Assembly: GCA_036567785.1 (NCBI GenBank)
Contig: DATCTV010000034.1
Location: 328,565-392,564, forward strand
Origin: Desulfomonilia bacterium
GTDB lineage: Bacteria > Desulfobacterota > Desulfomonilia > UBA1062
DNA length: 64,000 bases
Reading direction: 5' to 3'
Part shown: positions 1 through 8,702 of the stretch, piece after piece
Numbering within the stretch: position 1 is the stretch's first letter
Layout of the letters: each line of letters starts with the position of its first letter
Notes under the pieces: generated by a model
Databases searched by the model: none
Told to the model about the DNA's origin: nothing
The model's input: the letters and a program-made list of their open reading frames with translations, nothing else
Program-made: the position numbers and the translations under genes

Positions 1-16
1 AAGCATAGGGGGTTAT

Positions 17-1453
17 ATGAAACCGTTCTATGATTTCCGCAAGTCACTGGTTGAAACCGAACTGATTGAAGCGCTTGGCCCGGAGCGGGTATCGACATCA
101 CCCATCGACCGTCTGTCTTACTCACGCGACATGATCGTGGAATGGAACTGCCCTCAGCCTGAAGGCGAATTTGAACCTCCCCAGGCGGATTTCATCGTCT
201 GGCCGAAAACCGCGCAGGAGGTCTCCGAGATAATAAAGATCGCCAATGTCCACAAGGTGCCTGTAACCCCGGAATGCGGGGGCGCGCAGGGAAGCGGCAG
301 CACGCTGCCGTTGTTCGGAGGCATTCTCATCGACACCAAATCGCTAGATAAGGTGATAGAAATAGATACCGAAAACCATACCGTGACCACGCAGACAGGG
401 CTCATCTGCCAGGAGCTTGAATCGAGGCTCAACGCCGTGGGCTTCACACTTAACCACCTTCCCCAGTCTCAGCATGTAAGCGGGATAGGCGGGTTCCTTG
501 CCGCCCGCAGCGCAGGCGTCGTCTCAACGAAGTACGGCAAGATATCAGAGATGGTGCTGGGTATGGAGGTCGTGCTGCCTACCGGCGAAATCATGCGCAC
601 CAAGGCCGTGCCCAACTCCGCCGCAGGGCCGAATTTCAATCATCTGTTCATGGGGTCCGAAGGAACGCTCGGGGTTATTACCGAGGCCACTTTCAAGATA
701 AGACCCCTGCCGGAGACCAGAAAATTCCTGGGACTCCTGTTCGAAGACCTGCCTTCAGCCATGAACGGCGCGCGCCTCATCATGCGGCGCGGCCTCTGGC
801 CTGCCGCCATGCGCATCTCGGATGAACTCGAAACGCAATACTTTCACCACCATGACTCGGGTTCGGAAATGATCCTGATGTTCGACGGATTTGAAGACCT
901 CTGCAAACTGGAACATCGGGAGGTTATGAAGATCGCAAAAAAGCTCAAGGCCCAAGACCTAGGCGAAGGACCTGCAAAGAACTGGTGGGAGAACAAGAGG
1001 TTCTCGGTGGCATTCCCTTCCAGCACTCACCCTCTCTTCGGCATCCCTACTCCGGGATTTGTGAGAGTGTCCGGCTGCATAGATTCGGCCGGGACATTCG
1101 ACTATCTGGTGAAGGTCCAGCGCGGACTCAAGGAAATTGTTGAAAGCATGCAGATGTTCCTTGCCGCGCATTTTTCCCATTTCTATACATCAGGCGGGAT
1201 GATTTATCCGACCTTCGTCGGTCAGCTGATAAAGGGCAAACAGGCGGCCCGCACATATAACGAGGTCTGGCGCAGGGGCATAGAGCTGTCGCACAATCTG
1301 GGCGGCACCATAAACCACCACCACGGGATAGGGATCAACCTGGGGCGTTTCATGAAACTGGAACTGGGCGAAACGGGACTTGAGAATTTCCGCCGCATAA
1401 AAAGGGCCATGGACCCCAACAATATCATGAACCCCGGAAAACTCGGGCTTTAA
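17..1453 (+). CDS. FAD-linked oxidase, alkylglycerone-phosphate-synthase-like
   Basis: A 478-aa flavoprotein of the FAD-binding PCMH/glycolate-oxidase superfamily. The N-terminal half holds the FAD domain, with a VTPECGGAQGSGS-type loop near residue 85 and GSEGTLGVITEA near 215. The C-terminal half is the FAD-oxidase cap. The motif HHHGIG at residues 434-439 is the histidine triplet typical of alkyldihydroxyacetone-phosphate synthase. D-lactate and glycolate oxidases usually have a GEHGIG-type motif there. The start is set by GGGGG just before the ATG. It heads an operon with GlpC-, GlpA- and kinase-like genes, so a glycerol- or polyol-derived substrate is likely. A true ether-lipid role is inference; a 2-hydroxyacid oxidase remains possible. 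Upstream DNA is outside the window. Confidence 0.8.
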   Translation: MKPFYDFRKSLVETELIEALGPERVSTSPIDRLSYSRDMIVEWNCPQPEGEFEPPQADFIVWPKTAQEVSEIIKIANVHKVPVTPECGGAQGSGSTLPLFGGILIDTKSLDKVIEIDTENHTVTTQTGLICQELESRLNAVGFTLNHLPQSQHVSGIGGFLAARSAGVVSTKYGKISEMVLGMEVVLPTGEIMRTKAVPNSAAGPNFNHLFMGSEGTLGVITEATFKIRPLPETRKFLGLLFEDLPSAMNGARLIMRRGLWPAAMRISDELETQYFHHHDSGSEMILMFDGFEDLCKLEHREVMKIAKKLKAQDLGEGPAKNWWENKRFSVAFPSSTHPLFGIPTPGFVRVSGCIDSAGTFDYLVKVQRGLKEIVESMQMFLAAHFSHFYTSGGMIYPTFVGQLIKGKQAARTYNEVWRRGIELSHNLGGTINHHHGIGINLGRFMKLELGETGLENFRRIKRAMDPNNIMNPGKLGL

Positions 1454-1489
1454 ATATGGTGATGAATTCACTTTAAAGGAGATGAACGC

Positions 1490-2605
1490 ATGAGCGATCT
1501 GATAGAAAACTCCCGGCTTTGTTCCGTCTGCTTCAAGATGTGCCGTGATGCCTGTTCCGTTGCCGCCGCCACCCGGCACGAGGCCGATTCCCCGCACAAC
1601 CGCGGGTTTTTCGCCTATCGTATCATGCAGGGAAAGGCCGACCTTAATGCCAATATTGTGGATTATTTCTACCGCTGCTCGATGTGCAAGGCCTGCAGGG
1701 AAGCCTGCGAGACCGGGATCGACACCGGCGAGATCATGCTGAGCGCAAGAACCGGGCTGGATGACTCCTTGCTGCCTGCATCCGTGCTGGCAAAAAAGGC
1801 GGATATAGTTTCAGGCAGAATCAATCCGGGGAATTCTGATGAGACAAGTTCGATCTTAAAGTCCTATACGGCAAGGCCGGACGCGCGAATTCTGGTATAT
1901 TTCGGGCGCAGGCTTCGTGCGTACTGGGCTGATTCGGTACGGGGCACCGTTAATATTTTTGAAAAACTCGCCATCAATTTTTCCGCTCTGCCAGAAGATC
2001 CCGATACCGGGAAGCTGGCATACTTCTTTGGATTTTCACGTGAGGCGGCAGAACTTGCAAAGAAATTCAAGGAGACGATAGAAGCTCGCTCGCCTGAAAA
2101 ACTTGTGGTCATGTCAGCCGATGACCTGAGGATGATCAAACTGGAATATCCGAAACTGGGCCTTGATATCAAAAACATCGAAATCATAAGCCTGCCGGAA
2201 TTCCTGCTTGCAGTTCTGAAAGAAAAAAAGCCAGCATTTGCAGGCTTCAAAAAAAGAAAAATCACATACCACGACCCCTGCGGGCTGGGCCGCGAGCTTC
2301 GTGTATTCGAAGCGCCGCGCGATATCATACGCATGGTTCCGGGCATTAAGCTTGTCGAGATGGCCTTTTCCCGCGATCGGGCTCCGTGCTGCGGCTATGG
2401 CTCCGGGCTCGAGATTAGCCATCCTGAAATCATGCGCGAAATGGCATCCCGCCTGATTGACGTTGCTCGCGAGTCAAAGGCTGATGTCCTTGTGACCGGC
2501 TGTCCGACATGCCGCAGTGTCCTCTTGGAAAACATGAAAAACAGCGGGGAATCAGGACCGGAAGTGCTCGACATTCCCGGTTTCCTTGAAAGGTGTCTGC
2601 AATGA
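1490..2605 (+). CDS. GlpC-like (Fe-S)-binding electron-transfer protein
   Basis: A 371-aa cytoplasmic or membrane-associated Fe-S protein. Near the N-terminus are two cysteine clusters of the 4Fe-4S ferredoxin type (CSVCFKMCRDAC and CSMCKACREAC). The C-terminal part carries a CCG-domain signature: YHDPCGLGR, then APCCGYGSG, then GCPTCRSVL. This is the architecture of GlpC, LutA-like and heterodisulfide-reductase-like subunits that take electrons from a partner flavoprotein. The ATG follows AAAGGAG. It lies 36 bp after the FAD oxidase and its stop overlaps the start of the FAD dehydrogenase by 4 bp (ATGA). It may therefore serve either flavoprotein as electron acceptor. Confidence 0.85.
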   Translation: MSDLIENSRLCSVCFKMCRDACSVAAATRHEADSPHNRGFFAYRIMQGKADLNANIVDYFYRCSMCKACREACETGIDTGEIMLSARTGLDDSLLPASVLAKKADIVSGRINPGNSDETSSILKSYTARPDARILVYFGRRLRAYWADSVRGTVNIFEKLAINFSALPEDPDTGKLAYFFGFSREAAELAKKFKETIEARSPEKLVVMSADDLRMIKLEYPKLGLDIKNIEIISLPEFLLAVLKEKKPAFAGFKKRKITYHDPCGLGRELRVFEAPRDIIRMVPGIKLVEMAFSRDRAPCCGYGSGLEISHPEIMREMASRLIDVARESKADVLVTGCPTCRSVLLENMKNSGESGPEVLDIPGFLERCLQ

Positions 2606-4260
2606 ACAATGAATTGATATCATGGAGTGCGAAAGACCGTCCGGAATACTTGAAAAAGCTCAAAGAAACCTCCTTCGATGTTCTGATCGTTGGCGGCGGT
2701 ATAACCGGCGCGGGCGTATTGCGTGAATGCGGGCTGCAGGGGGTCAGGGCGGCCCTTATTGAAAAGGACGACTTCGCATTCGGGACATCATCCAAAAGCA
2801 CCCGACTGGCTCACGGCGGGGTCCGCTATATTATCAACGGCGAGTTCGGCCTCGTGAGGGAGGAAACGCACGAGCGTGACTGGATGCGCGGCGCATTTCC
2901 CAACCTGGTTCGGCCGGTGCCAATCATCTTCGCATGCTACAGCCTTAAGGAGGCTGTCATGGTCGGGATCGTACTCGCCATTTACGATGCCCTGTCCGGC
3001 TGGAAAAATTACCGCATCTCGCGCTTTTTGAACATAGACAAGATCAGGAAGCTCGAACAGGATATGACCTTCAAGGGTATACATTCAGGATACCTTCTCT
3101 ACGAGTGCATAACCAACGACGCCAGGCTAACCGCCGAGGTCGTCAAGGAAGGGGTCATGCTTGGGGGCACGGCGCTCAACTATGTAAGGGCAAAAGAGGT
3201 TTTCATGGAAAACGGCCGCGCAGCAGGCGTAGAGGCTATTGACCGGGAGACCGGCGAGACCTTTGCCATAAGGGCGAAAAATGTCGTCAATGCCTCCGGG
3301 CCGTGGACCGACGAACTCCTTCCCGGAGATTACAATGAAGGGAGCCGCCTGATAAGGCCGGCCAAAGGCGTTCACATCGTCGTAAAGCGCGAAGCGATAG
3401 GCAACCGTGGAGGGCTATATGTCAAGAACCCGGTGGACAAGCGAGGCGTTTTCGTGCTGGCCCATGGCGATTTTACCTATCTGGGGACCACCGACACCGA
3501 ATATACAGGCGACCTTGACAACTGCTACACAGAAAAGGAGGAGTACGAATATTTCAGGAATATTACCAACGCGAGCCTGCCTGCCGCCCGATTCGAACCC
3601 GGGGACCTTATAGGCACCTATGCCGGGAACCGTCCTCTGGTCCACCAGGAAGGGCTCTCCGAGGACAAGACCTCGCGCAGGGAATATATTGACGAGGTGA
3701 AACCCGGGTTTTTCGTGCTAACAGGCGGAAAGCTCACCATTTTCCGGACCATGGCGCTCAAGCTGCTTAATTACATGTCGGCGAAAGGCGCCTCCTCAAT
3801 TGCCGAACCCGACAGAAGGCTTTCGAAGAAGAGGTTTTCCCTTTCGCTTACAAAGGACGAATGGAACAGCCTGATTCGCAAAACATTCGGTGATAAGGGC
3901 CCCGGGCTTGACGCCGGTACCGTGGAGCACATCTACCAGAACTACGGGAAGGGCGGTATCGTCATACTTGAAATGGTGCGTGATGACCCGTCGCTTGCAG
4001 AGCATGTTACATACGGCCAGCCCTACATCATGGCCGAGATCGCCTACTGCATGGAATACGAAATGATAACTCACGTGAAGGACTTTCTTCTGCGCCGCAC
4101 GAACCTTTCCCTGCACCAGCGCGATAACCATGAGGAACTGGGCCGGAAGGTGGCCCGGTTCATGGCGGTACATCTTGGCTGGAGCGATTTGCGCATCGAA
4201 GACGAAGTCAGTGAATATGCAGCTCTGGCCCGTAAGAACAAATTTTTCTTATCCGAATAA
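2602..4260 (+). CDS. FAD-dependent glycerol-3-phosphate dehydrogenase-like protein (GlpA/GlpD family)
   Basis: A 552-aa flavoprotein with an N-terminal dinucleotide-binding motif (VLIVGGGITGAGVLRE). It also has the GlpD-type segment GTSSKSTRLAHGGVRY, where the FAD-contacting serine and threonine lie, and the C-terminal DAO cap domain. GlpA/GlpD oxidise sn-glycerol-3-phosphate to dihydroxyacetone phosphate and pass electrons to quinone or a GlpC-type subunit. A GTG three codons upstream (2593) is possible, but ATG 2602 makes the usual 4-bp overlap with the preceding stop and has AAGG upstream. A second GlpD-like protein is encoded at 60453-62090. The co-transcribed FGGY kinase fits substrate phosphorylation before oxidation, but the exact polyol phosphate is not certain. 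Confidence 0.85.
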   Translation: MNNELISWSAKDRPEYLKKLKETSFDVLIVGGGITGAGVLRECGLQGVRAALIEKDDFAFGTSSKSTRLAHGGVRYIINGEFGLVREETHERDWMRGAFPNLVRPVPIIFACYSLKEAVMVGIVLAIYDALSGWKNYRISRFLNIDKIRKLEQDMTFKGIHSGYLLYECITNDARLTAEVVKEGVMLGGTALNYVRAKEVFMENGRAAGVEAIDRETGETFAIRAKNVVNASGPWTDELLPGDYNEGSRLIRPAKGVHIVVKREAIGNRGGLYVKNPVDKRGVFVLAHGDFTYLGTTDTEYTGDLDNCYTEKEEYEYFRNITNASLPAARFEPGDLIGTYAGNRPLVHQEGLSEDKTSRREYIDEVKPGFFVLTGGKLTIFRTMALKLLNYMSAKGASSIAEPDRRLSKKRFSLSLTKDEWNSLIRKTFGDKGPGLDAGTVEHIYQNYGKGGIVILEMVRDDPSLAEHVTYGQPYIMAEIAYCMEYEMITHVKDFLLRRTNLSLHQRDNHEELGRKVARFMAVHLGWSDLRIEDEVSEYAALARKNKFFLSE

Positions 4261-4289
4261 AAGCTGACTGTTTTTAAAGGAGCGTCAGG

Positions 4290-5840
4290 ATGAGTAACAC
4301 GGATGATCTGATCCTGGCCATAGACAGCGGCACCCAGAACGTGAAGGCTGCCGTATTCGATCTGAACGGCAATCAGCTCGCGCTGTCGCGGATGGCGAAC
4401 GAACCCGATTCGGCCCCTCGCCCCCTGTGGGTTGAGCATGACCCGGAAGATTACTGGAAAAAACTCTGCGAAACGGTACGTGAGGTGCTTGCCTCAATCG
4501 GCCCGGACATCGGGAAACTCAAGGCAGTGGGGCTTACCTCACAACGCGGTACGGTCATTCCCATGGACAGTCAAGGCAATATCCTCAGGCCTGCAATAAT
4601 CTATCTGGATGGACGAGAGACCGTTGGACTTCCTCCTTTAGGCGGTTTCTGGGGCTTCTTCTTCAGGGTCATCGGCAAGAAGAGCGCAATCGACTACGTG
4701 CGCAGACATTCGCGCTTTCTGTGGATCAGGCAGAACGAACCCGATGTCTACCGCCGGACACACAAGTTCATGCAGGTCGCGAGCTTTCTTAACTACCGGC
4801 TCACGGGAGAGATCAATGAATCCATAGCCATGATGGTAGGGATGTTCCCGATAGACTACACGAAATTCAAATTCTATCCGTTCAAGGGGATTCACGAGGC
4901 ATTCGGGGTGACTCCCTCCATGCTCCCCGAGTTGATGCGGCCTCAGAGCATAACCGGCCGCATAACCCGGGAGGCCGCTCGTGAGACCATGATTCCCGAA
5001 GGGCTGCCCGTCGTGGTCGGCGGCGGAGACCAGCAGTCCGCAATGATCGGAATGGGCGTCACCGATGAAAGACACGCCTCCCTCGTGCTCGGGACGACCA
5101 TCGGCCTCAATATCCCTTCTAAGAAATATATCAATGACAAAAATCTCATTTTTCTGCCATGGCCATCCGCGATCCCTGACGAATACATTCTCGAGGTGGG
5201 AGTTGGCGGCGGCCTGCTTACCGTCTCATGGTTCGTTAAGGAACTGGCCGCGCACGAGGCAATACTCTCGAAAGATGAAAACAGACCTGCCGAAGAGATA
5301 CTGGAGGAGACCATCCGAGACATCCCGCCGGGTTCGCTCGGCCTGATGGTTCAGCCTTACTGGAATGCGCCTTTCCATCGGCCCGAGGCCAGGGGTTCGA
5401 TGCTGGGATTTTCAATGGCACACACCCGTGCGCATCTCTACCGGGCGATTCTCGAAGGCATGGCATATGAAATCAGAGCCGGGTATGAGGCCATCCATAA
5501 ACAGACCGGGATTACGCTCTCCGAGATACGCGTCTCTGGCGGAGGCTCTCAGAGCGGCATGCTGCTTGCCATTTTGGCCGACGTTTTCGGCATACCGGCG
5601 GTACGCACACAAGTCGGTGAAGCAGGCGCCCTGGGGGCGGCCATATGCGCCGCGGCGGGTGCGGGTCTTCTGCCCGATTTCAGGGCCGGGATAGAAAAGA
5701 TGGTGCATGTCAAGGACCGCTTCGAGCCTGATCCGGAAAACCACAAGATTTATGAAAAGATGTACAGCGCCTACCGGAAGATATATCCGAGAGTGGGGGA
5801 CCTGTATAAAGAGACCGAAGGCATTGCATCGGACAAATAA
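4290..5840 (+). CDS. FGGY-family carbohydrate kinase
   Basis: A 516-aa sugar or polyol kinase. The N-terminal phosphate-binding motif LAIDSGTQNVKAAVFD and the C-terminal segment IRVSGGGSQSGMLLAILADVFGIPA define the FGGY_N and FGGY_C actin-like domains. Family members phosphorylate xylulose, glycerol, rhamnulose, gluconate and related substrates. The N-terminal motif (DSGTQN) is closer to xylulokinase-like members than to canonical glycerol kinase (DQGTTS), so the symbol glpK is not assigned. AAAGGAG precedes the ATG, 29 bp after the dehydrogenase gene and 29 bp before the transporter gene. Confidence 0.85.
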   Translation: MSNTDDLILAIDSGTQNVKAAVFDLNGNQLALSRMANEPDSAPRPLWVEHDPEDYWKKLCETVREVLASIGPDIGKLKAVGLTSQRGTVIPMDSQGNILRPAIIYLDGRETVGLPPLGGFWGFFFRVIGKKSAIDYVRRHSRFLWIRQNEPDVYRRTHKFMQVASFLNYRLTGEINESIAMMVGMFPIDYTKFKFYPFKGIHEAFGVTPSMLPELMRPQSITGRITREAARETMIPEGLPVVVGGGDQQSAMIGMGVTDERHASLVLGTTIGLNIPSKKYINDKNLIFLPWPSAIPDEYILEVGVGGGLLTVSWFVKELAAHEAILSKDENRPAEEILEETIRDIPPGSLGLMVQPYWNAPFHRPEARGSMLGFSMAHTRAHLYRAILEGMAYEIRAGYEAIHKQTGITLSEIRVSGGGSQSGMLLAILADVFGIPAVRTQVGEAGALGAAICAAAGAGLLPDFRAGIEKMVHVKDRFEPDPENHKIYEKMYSAYRKIYPRVGDLYKETEGIASDK

Positions 5841-5869
5841 TACGTTATCTATTTCTAAGTGAGGTGATT

Positions 5870-7237
5870 ATGGAAATCAGTGAGGAAAGAGACCGGCTAA
5901 GCATTTCCACAAAAATATTTTATTTGTTCGGCGATATCGGCATATCCATATGCCTGTCGGCCGTGGCGTTTTTCATACTGTTCTATTATGCCGATGTGGC
6001 CAAGGTCGACCCGGCACTTGTAGGCACCGCCCTTCTTCTTGGAAAGCTCTGGGATGCCGCCAGCAACCCTCTTTTCGGATGGATTTCAGACCGCACAAAA
6101 TCCCGCCATGGCCGCCGCAAGGTCTATCTCTACTACTGCTCGATCCCTCTGGGTATATCATTTGCACTGCTCTGGGCCATGCCCGAAGGCTTGACCGGCG
6201 TCATGACCACTGTCTGGATTATTGTCACATTTCTCATCTACTATACCTTCGATAACATCGTAGGGGTATCCTACTATGCCATGACGCCGGAACTCACGCG
6301 TGACTATGACGAGCGCACGAGCCTGACAACCTTCCGCATGATAGGCGGCACCGTGGGATATATGGCTGGCGCCGCCCTGCCGCCCTTTATCGCGGGTCTG
6401 TTCGCAACAGGGAAGATCGGATGGAGGATGATGGGCATCATGTTCGCGGTCTTTGCCGTGATGTGCCTCTATATAACGGCCTTCGGGGTCAAGCAGCGCA
6501 AGGAGCTCGAAGGGCCTCCTTCCAAGCTGCCAGTGCTCCCTTCAATAATCACCTGCTTTAAAAACAAACCTTATGTATATCTGATCATCCAGGGGCTGTT
6601 TACAGGCATCAGTTTTGTTCTTGTCATGTCGTACATGGCTTTTTACCTCACATACCAGCTCAACATGAAAGACAAGATACCCATCATGATGGTCCTGCTC
6701 CTGGCCACGATAGGTGTTTTTCTCTTTTTCTGGAAATGGGTCACCGACAAATGGGCAAAGGGTCCGACCTATGCCCTGGGCCTGTTCATAGCATTCGGCG
6801 CCACCGCATTATCGTTCTTCCTGCCGCAGGGCGGCAGCCTCTGGATATACCCCATCGTCTTCGTTGCAGGTTTCGGGTTCTCGGCCCAGTGGGTCCTTCC
6901 CTGGTCAATTATTCCGGATGTGATAGAGTATGATGAACTGATAACCGGAGAGAGGCGCGAAGGAATTTATTACGGGGTGAAGGGCCTGACCGACAAGGTC
7001 GCCTGGGCCCTGGGGCTTTTCGTGGGCGGCTGGGTGTTGAAGCTTTTCGGTTTTGTGCCCGAAGCAGCACAGAGCGCGAAATCTCTGCTGGGGATAAAAC
7101 TCTTTTTCGGCCCGATTCCTGCGCTCGTGACATTCATAAGCCTGCCGCTCCTGATCTGGTTCCCTATCAACCGGAAAACCCATGCCGAGACGCTGGCCAA
7201 ACTGAAGCTCAAGAAGGGGGAAAGCAGATCAGAATAA
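5870..7237 (+). CDS. GPH-family (MelB-like) MFS sugar:cation symporter
   Basis: A 455-aa integral membrane protein with about 12 hydrophobic segments. Signatures of the glycoside-pentoside-hexuronide:cation family are visible: KLWDAASNPLFGWISDRTKSRHGRRK after the second helix, and YYAMTPELTRDYDERTSLTTFR before the fifth. These match the MelB/XynB/UidB conserved loops. ATG 5870 is preferred over GTG 5864 because GAGGTG lies at the right distance only from the former. As the last gene of the operon it should import the substrate that the FGGY kinase phosphorylates. Confidence 0.88.
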   Translation: MEISEERDRLSISTKIFYLFGDIGISICLSAVAFFILFYYADVAKVDPALVGTALLLGKLWDAASNPLFGWISDRTKSRHGRRKVYLYYCSIPLGISFALLWAMPEGLTGVMTTVWIIVTFLIYYTFDNIVGVSYYAMTPELTRDYDERTSLTTFRMIGGTVGYMAGAALPPFIAGLFATGKIGWRMMGIMFAVFAVMCLYITAFGVKQRKELEGPPSKLPVLPSIITCFKNKPYVYLIIQGLFTGISFVLVMSYMAFYLTYQLNMKDKIPIMMVLLLATIGVFLFFWKWVTDKWAKGPTYALGLFIAFGATALSFFLPQGGSLWIYPIVFVAGFGFSAQWVLPWSIIPDVIEYDELITGERREGIYYGVKGLTDKVAWALGLFVGGWVLKLFGFVPEAAQSAKSLLGIKLFFGPIPALVTFISLPLLIWFPINRKTHAETLAKLKLKKGESRSE

Positions 7238-7249
7238 ATTGATAAGTGA

Positions 7250-7305
7250 ACTGACGGTTTCCCCCGTCAAACCGGTAGACAGGGGAAGCGTTTTGTCAGT
7301 TTTTC
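7250..7305 (+). terminator. Possible rho-independent terminator of the five-gene operon
   Basis: Just after the transporter gene, ACTGAC pairs with GTCAGT, with an inner TTCCCC/GGGGAA stem, and the structure is followed by TTTTT. The loop is long, so the fold is less certain than a simple hairpin. Confidence 0.45.
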
Positions 7306-7312
7306 TTGACCG

Positions 7313-8449
7313 TTACGGCTTCATCCCCTGTTTAGGTTTGCGGTTCGAATCCCAGATTCCGTAATGGGATTCCCCGTTGGCGTCTCCCTTGGGCGGCTCG
7401 TCGAAAGATTCGAAATAGAAGGCCAGGATACCTGCGCCTGATGCCCACTGAACAATGCCGTTGTGAAAAGCGCTCGCATTGTCGGGCGTGAAATTAGGAT
7501 TGCCTGTTCCGCCTGACGGCCAACCCGTTTCTCCCAGTATCAGCTGTTTTCCGCCCACCTGGCTGGATCTTGCCATGCCGTTGTAATAACCCTCTAGGTT
7601 TGCCAGCGCATCACTGACTGACTGGCTGAAGTTGGGGTACATGTTGTCGCATATTACGTCGCAGACTGCCAGGACCGGCGCATTGCTGCTCATGAACACG
7701 TCATCGCCCGTCAGACATGTCGTTACCGGGACATTGGCGCCCTTGCCCTTCCTGAGGGCTTTGGCTTCATTGATATATGCTATCAGTGTGGCCTGAGGGA
7801 CTCCGTGCTGCATGGCCTCGTTCCCTACAATGGCAAGATCGACAAAGCCGTTGTTTACGTTGTTCATGAGGTTCTGGATCTGGGTGTTCGCATCGTTTCC
7901 GTCCACATACGCCCCTGCCGCCACCATCAGGCCCCGTTTTTTTGCCAGCGCCGGAATGTTTTCGAGACCAAGGGTCGACCCGTAGGTCCGCACCCACTTG
8001 GTATGAGAGGCCACCGTATCGAGAAGACTGTTCAGACAGTCATTGCTGACCGGCTCACCAAATGCTCCCGGACACTGCGAGTTTGCGAGGTAGGGAGATA
8101 AGGAAAGGGCCTTGCCTCCGGCGACCCTTTTCAAAGTGGATGACGAATCCATCTCAAAGGCCACAACCGATGCCGGAGCGGACATCACGGCTGCATTGAA
8201 TTCATCCTGTGAGATGTTCATGACCTGAACATTCTTGAGTTTCATCTTGTTTGCGTTCTGGGCATCCTTGAAAATGACAACGCCGTTTTTCTTTATCTCC
8301 GCATCCTTTGCGAAGTAGACATTTCCGTTGCTGGTATCGGTAATCTTGTAGTACTTTGTGCTGCCGCAGCCGGTCAATGCGCTTATAAAGAGCGCCAGCA
8401 TTACACATACAGCCATGAGCTTTCTTGTATTCATACCACTTGAGGTCAT
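7313..8449 (-). CDS. GH17-like glycoside hydrolase lipoprotein
   Basis: A 378-aa protein with a lipoprotein signal peptide (lipobox LTGC, Cys28), so probably anchored in the outer membrane or periplasmic face. Two glycoside hydrolase family 17 (beta-1,3-glucanase) signatures are visible. VGNEAM contains the presumed acid/base Glu211, and LGETGWPSGG contains the presumed nucleophile Glu307. About 80 residues after the lipobox form a small N-terminal region of unknown role. The start is chosen at 8449 because GGAG lies 7 nt upstream; a longer reading to 8539 lacks both a ribosome site and a plausible signal peptide. The gene is monocistronic and convergent with the transporter operon. Possible roles are glucan turnover or exopolysaccharide processing. 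Confidence 0.75.
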   Translation of the reverse strand: MTSSGMNTRKLMAVCVMLALFISALTGCGSTKYYKITDTSNGNVYFAKDAEIKKNGVVIFKDAQNANKMKLKNVQVMNISQDEFNAAVMSAPASVVAFEMDSSSTLKRVAGGKALSLSPYLANSQCPGAFGEPVSNDCLNSLLDTVASHTKWVRTYGSTLGLENIPALAKKRGLMVAAGAYVDGNDANTQIQNLMNNVNNGFVDLAIVGNEAMQHGVPQATLIAYINEAKALRKGKGANVPVTTCLTGDDVFMSSNAPVLAVCDVICDNMYPNFSQSVSDALANLEGYYNGMARSSQVGGKQLILGETGWPSGGTGNPNFTPDNASAFHNGIVQWASGAGILAFYFESFDEPPKGDANGESHYGIWDSNRKPKQGMKP

Positions 8450-8611
8450 CGCACTTCTCCTTTTGCCTGTTATTTGCAAAACTGAAGAGATTATGGCCGG
8501 ACTTTGTAAGAATGCCATTCTTTTGCATCTTGAATTCAAGGTGTGAGGTTCGGCCCCTATTTCTTATCGGAAGGATGTCAGGCAGACATGACACCTGAGA
8601 TTATCTGAATA

Positions 8612-8642
8612 TAAAAAAAGCCTGCCCGCAGCAGCAAGCGGG
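8612..8642 (-). terminator. Rho-independent terminator after the DUF362 gene
   Basis: Read on the minus strand, CCCGC and GCGGG form a stem with an 8-nt loop. It is followed within a few bases by seven T. It lies about 60 bp downstream of the DUF362 stop. Confidence 0.65.
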
Positions 8643-8666
8643 ATTCAAGAAATCCACTGGCTGCTG

Positions 8667-8688
8667 CAAACCGGCTTCTGCCGGTACG
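8667..8688. repeat. CCGGC...GCCGG hairpin, copy 1 of a small palindrome family
   Basis: ACCGGCTTCTGCCGGT reads as an inverted repeat with a 4-nt loop. Similar elements occur at 21884-21899 and as a perfect 20-bp palindrome at 22401-22420. It may form part of the terminator region of the DUF362 operon. Confidence 0.4.
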
Positions 8689-8702
8689 ACAATCGAATCA
8701 GG

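Noticed and set aside
154..447. Antisense reading within the first FAD oxidase gene
   Set aside because: It is a shadow of the strong coding frame, as are many others inside real genes.
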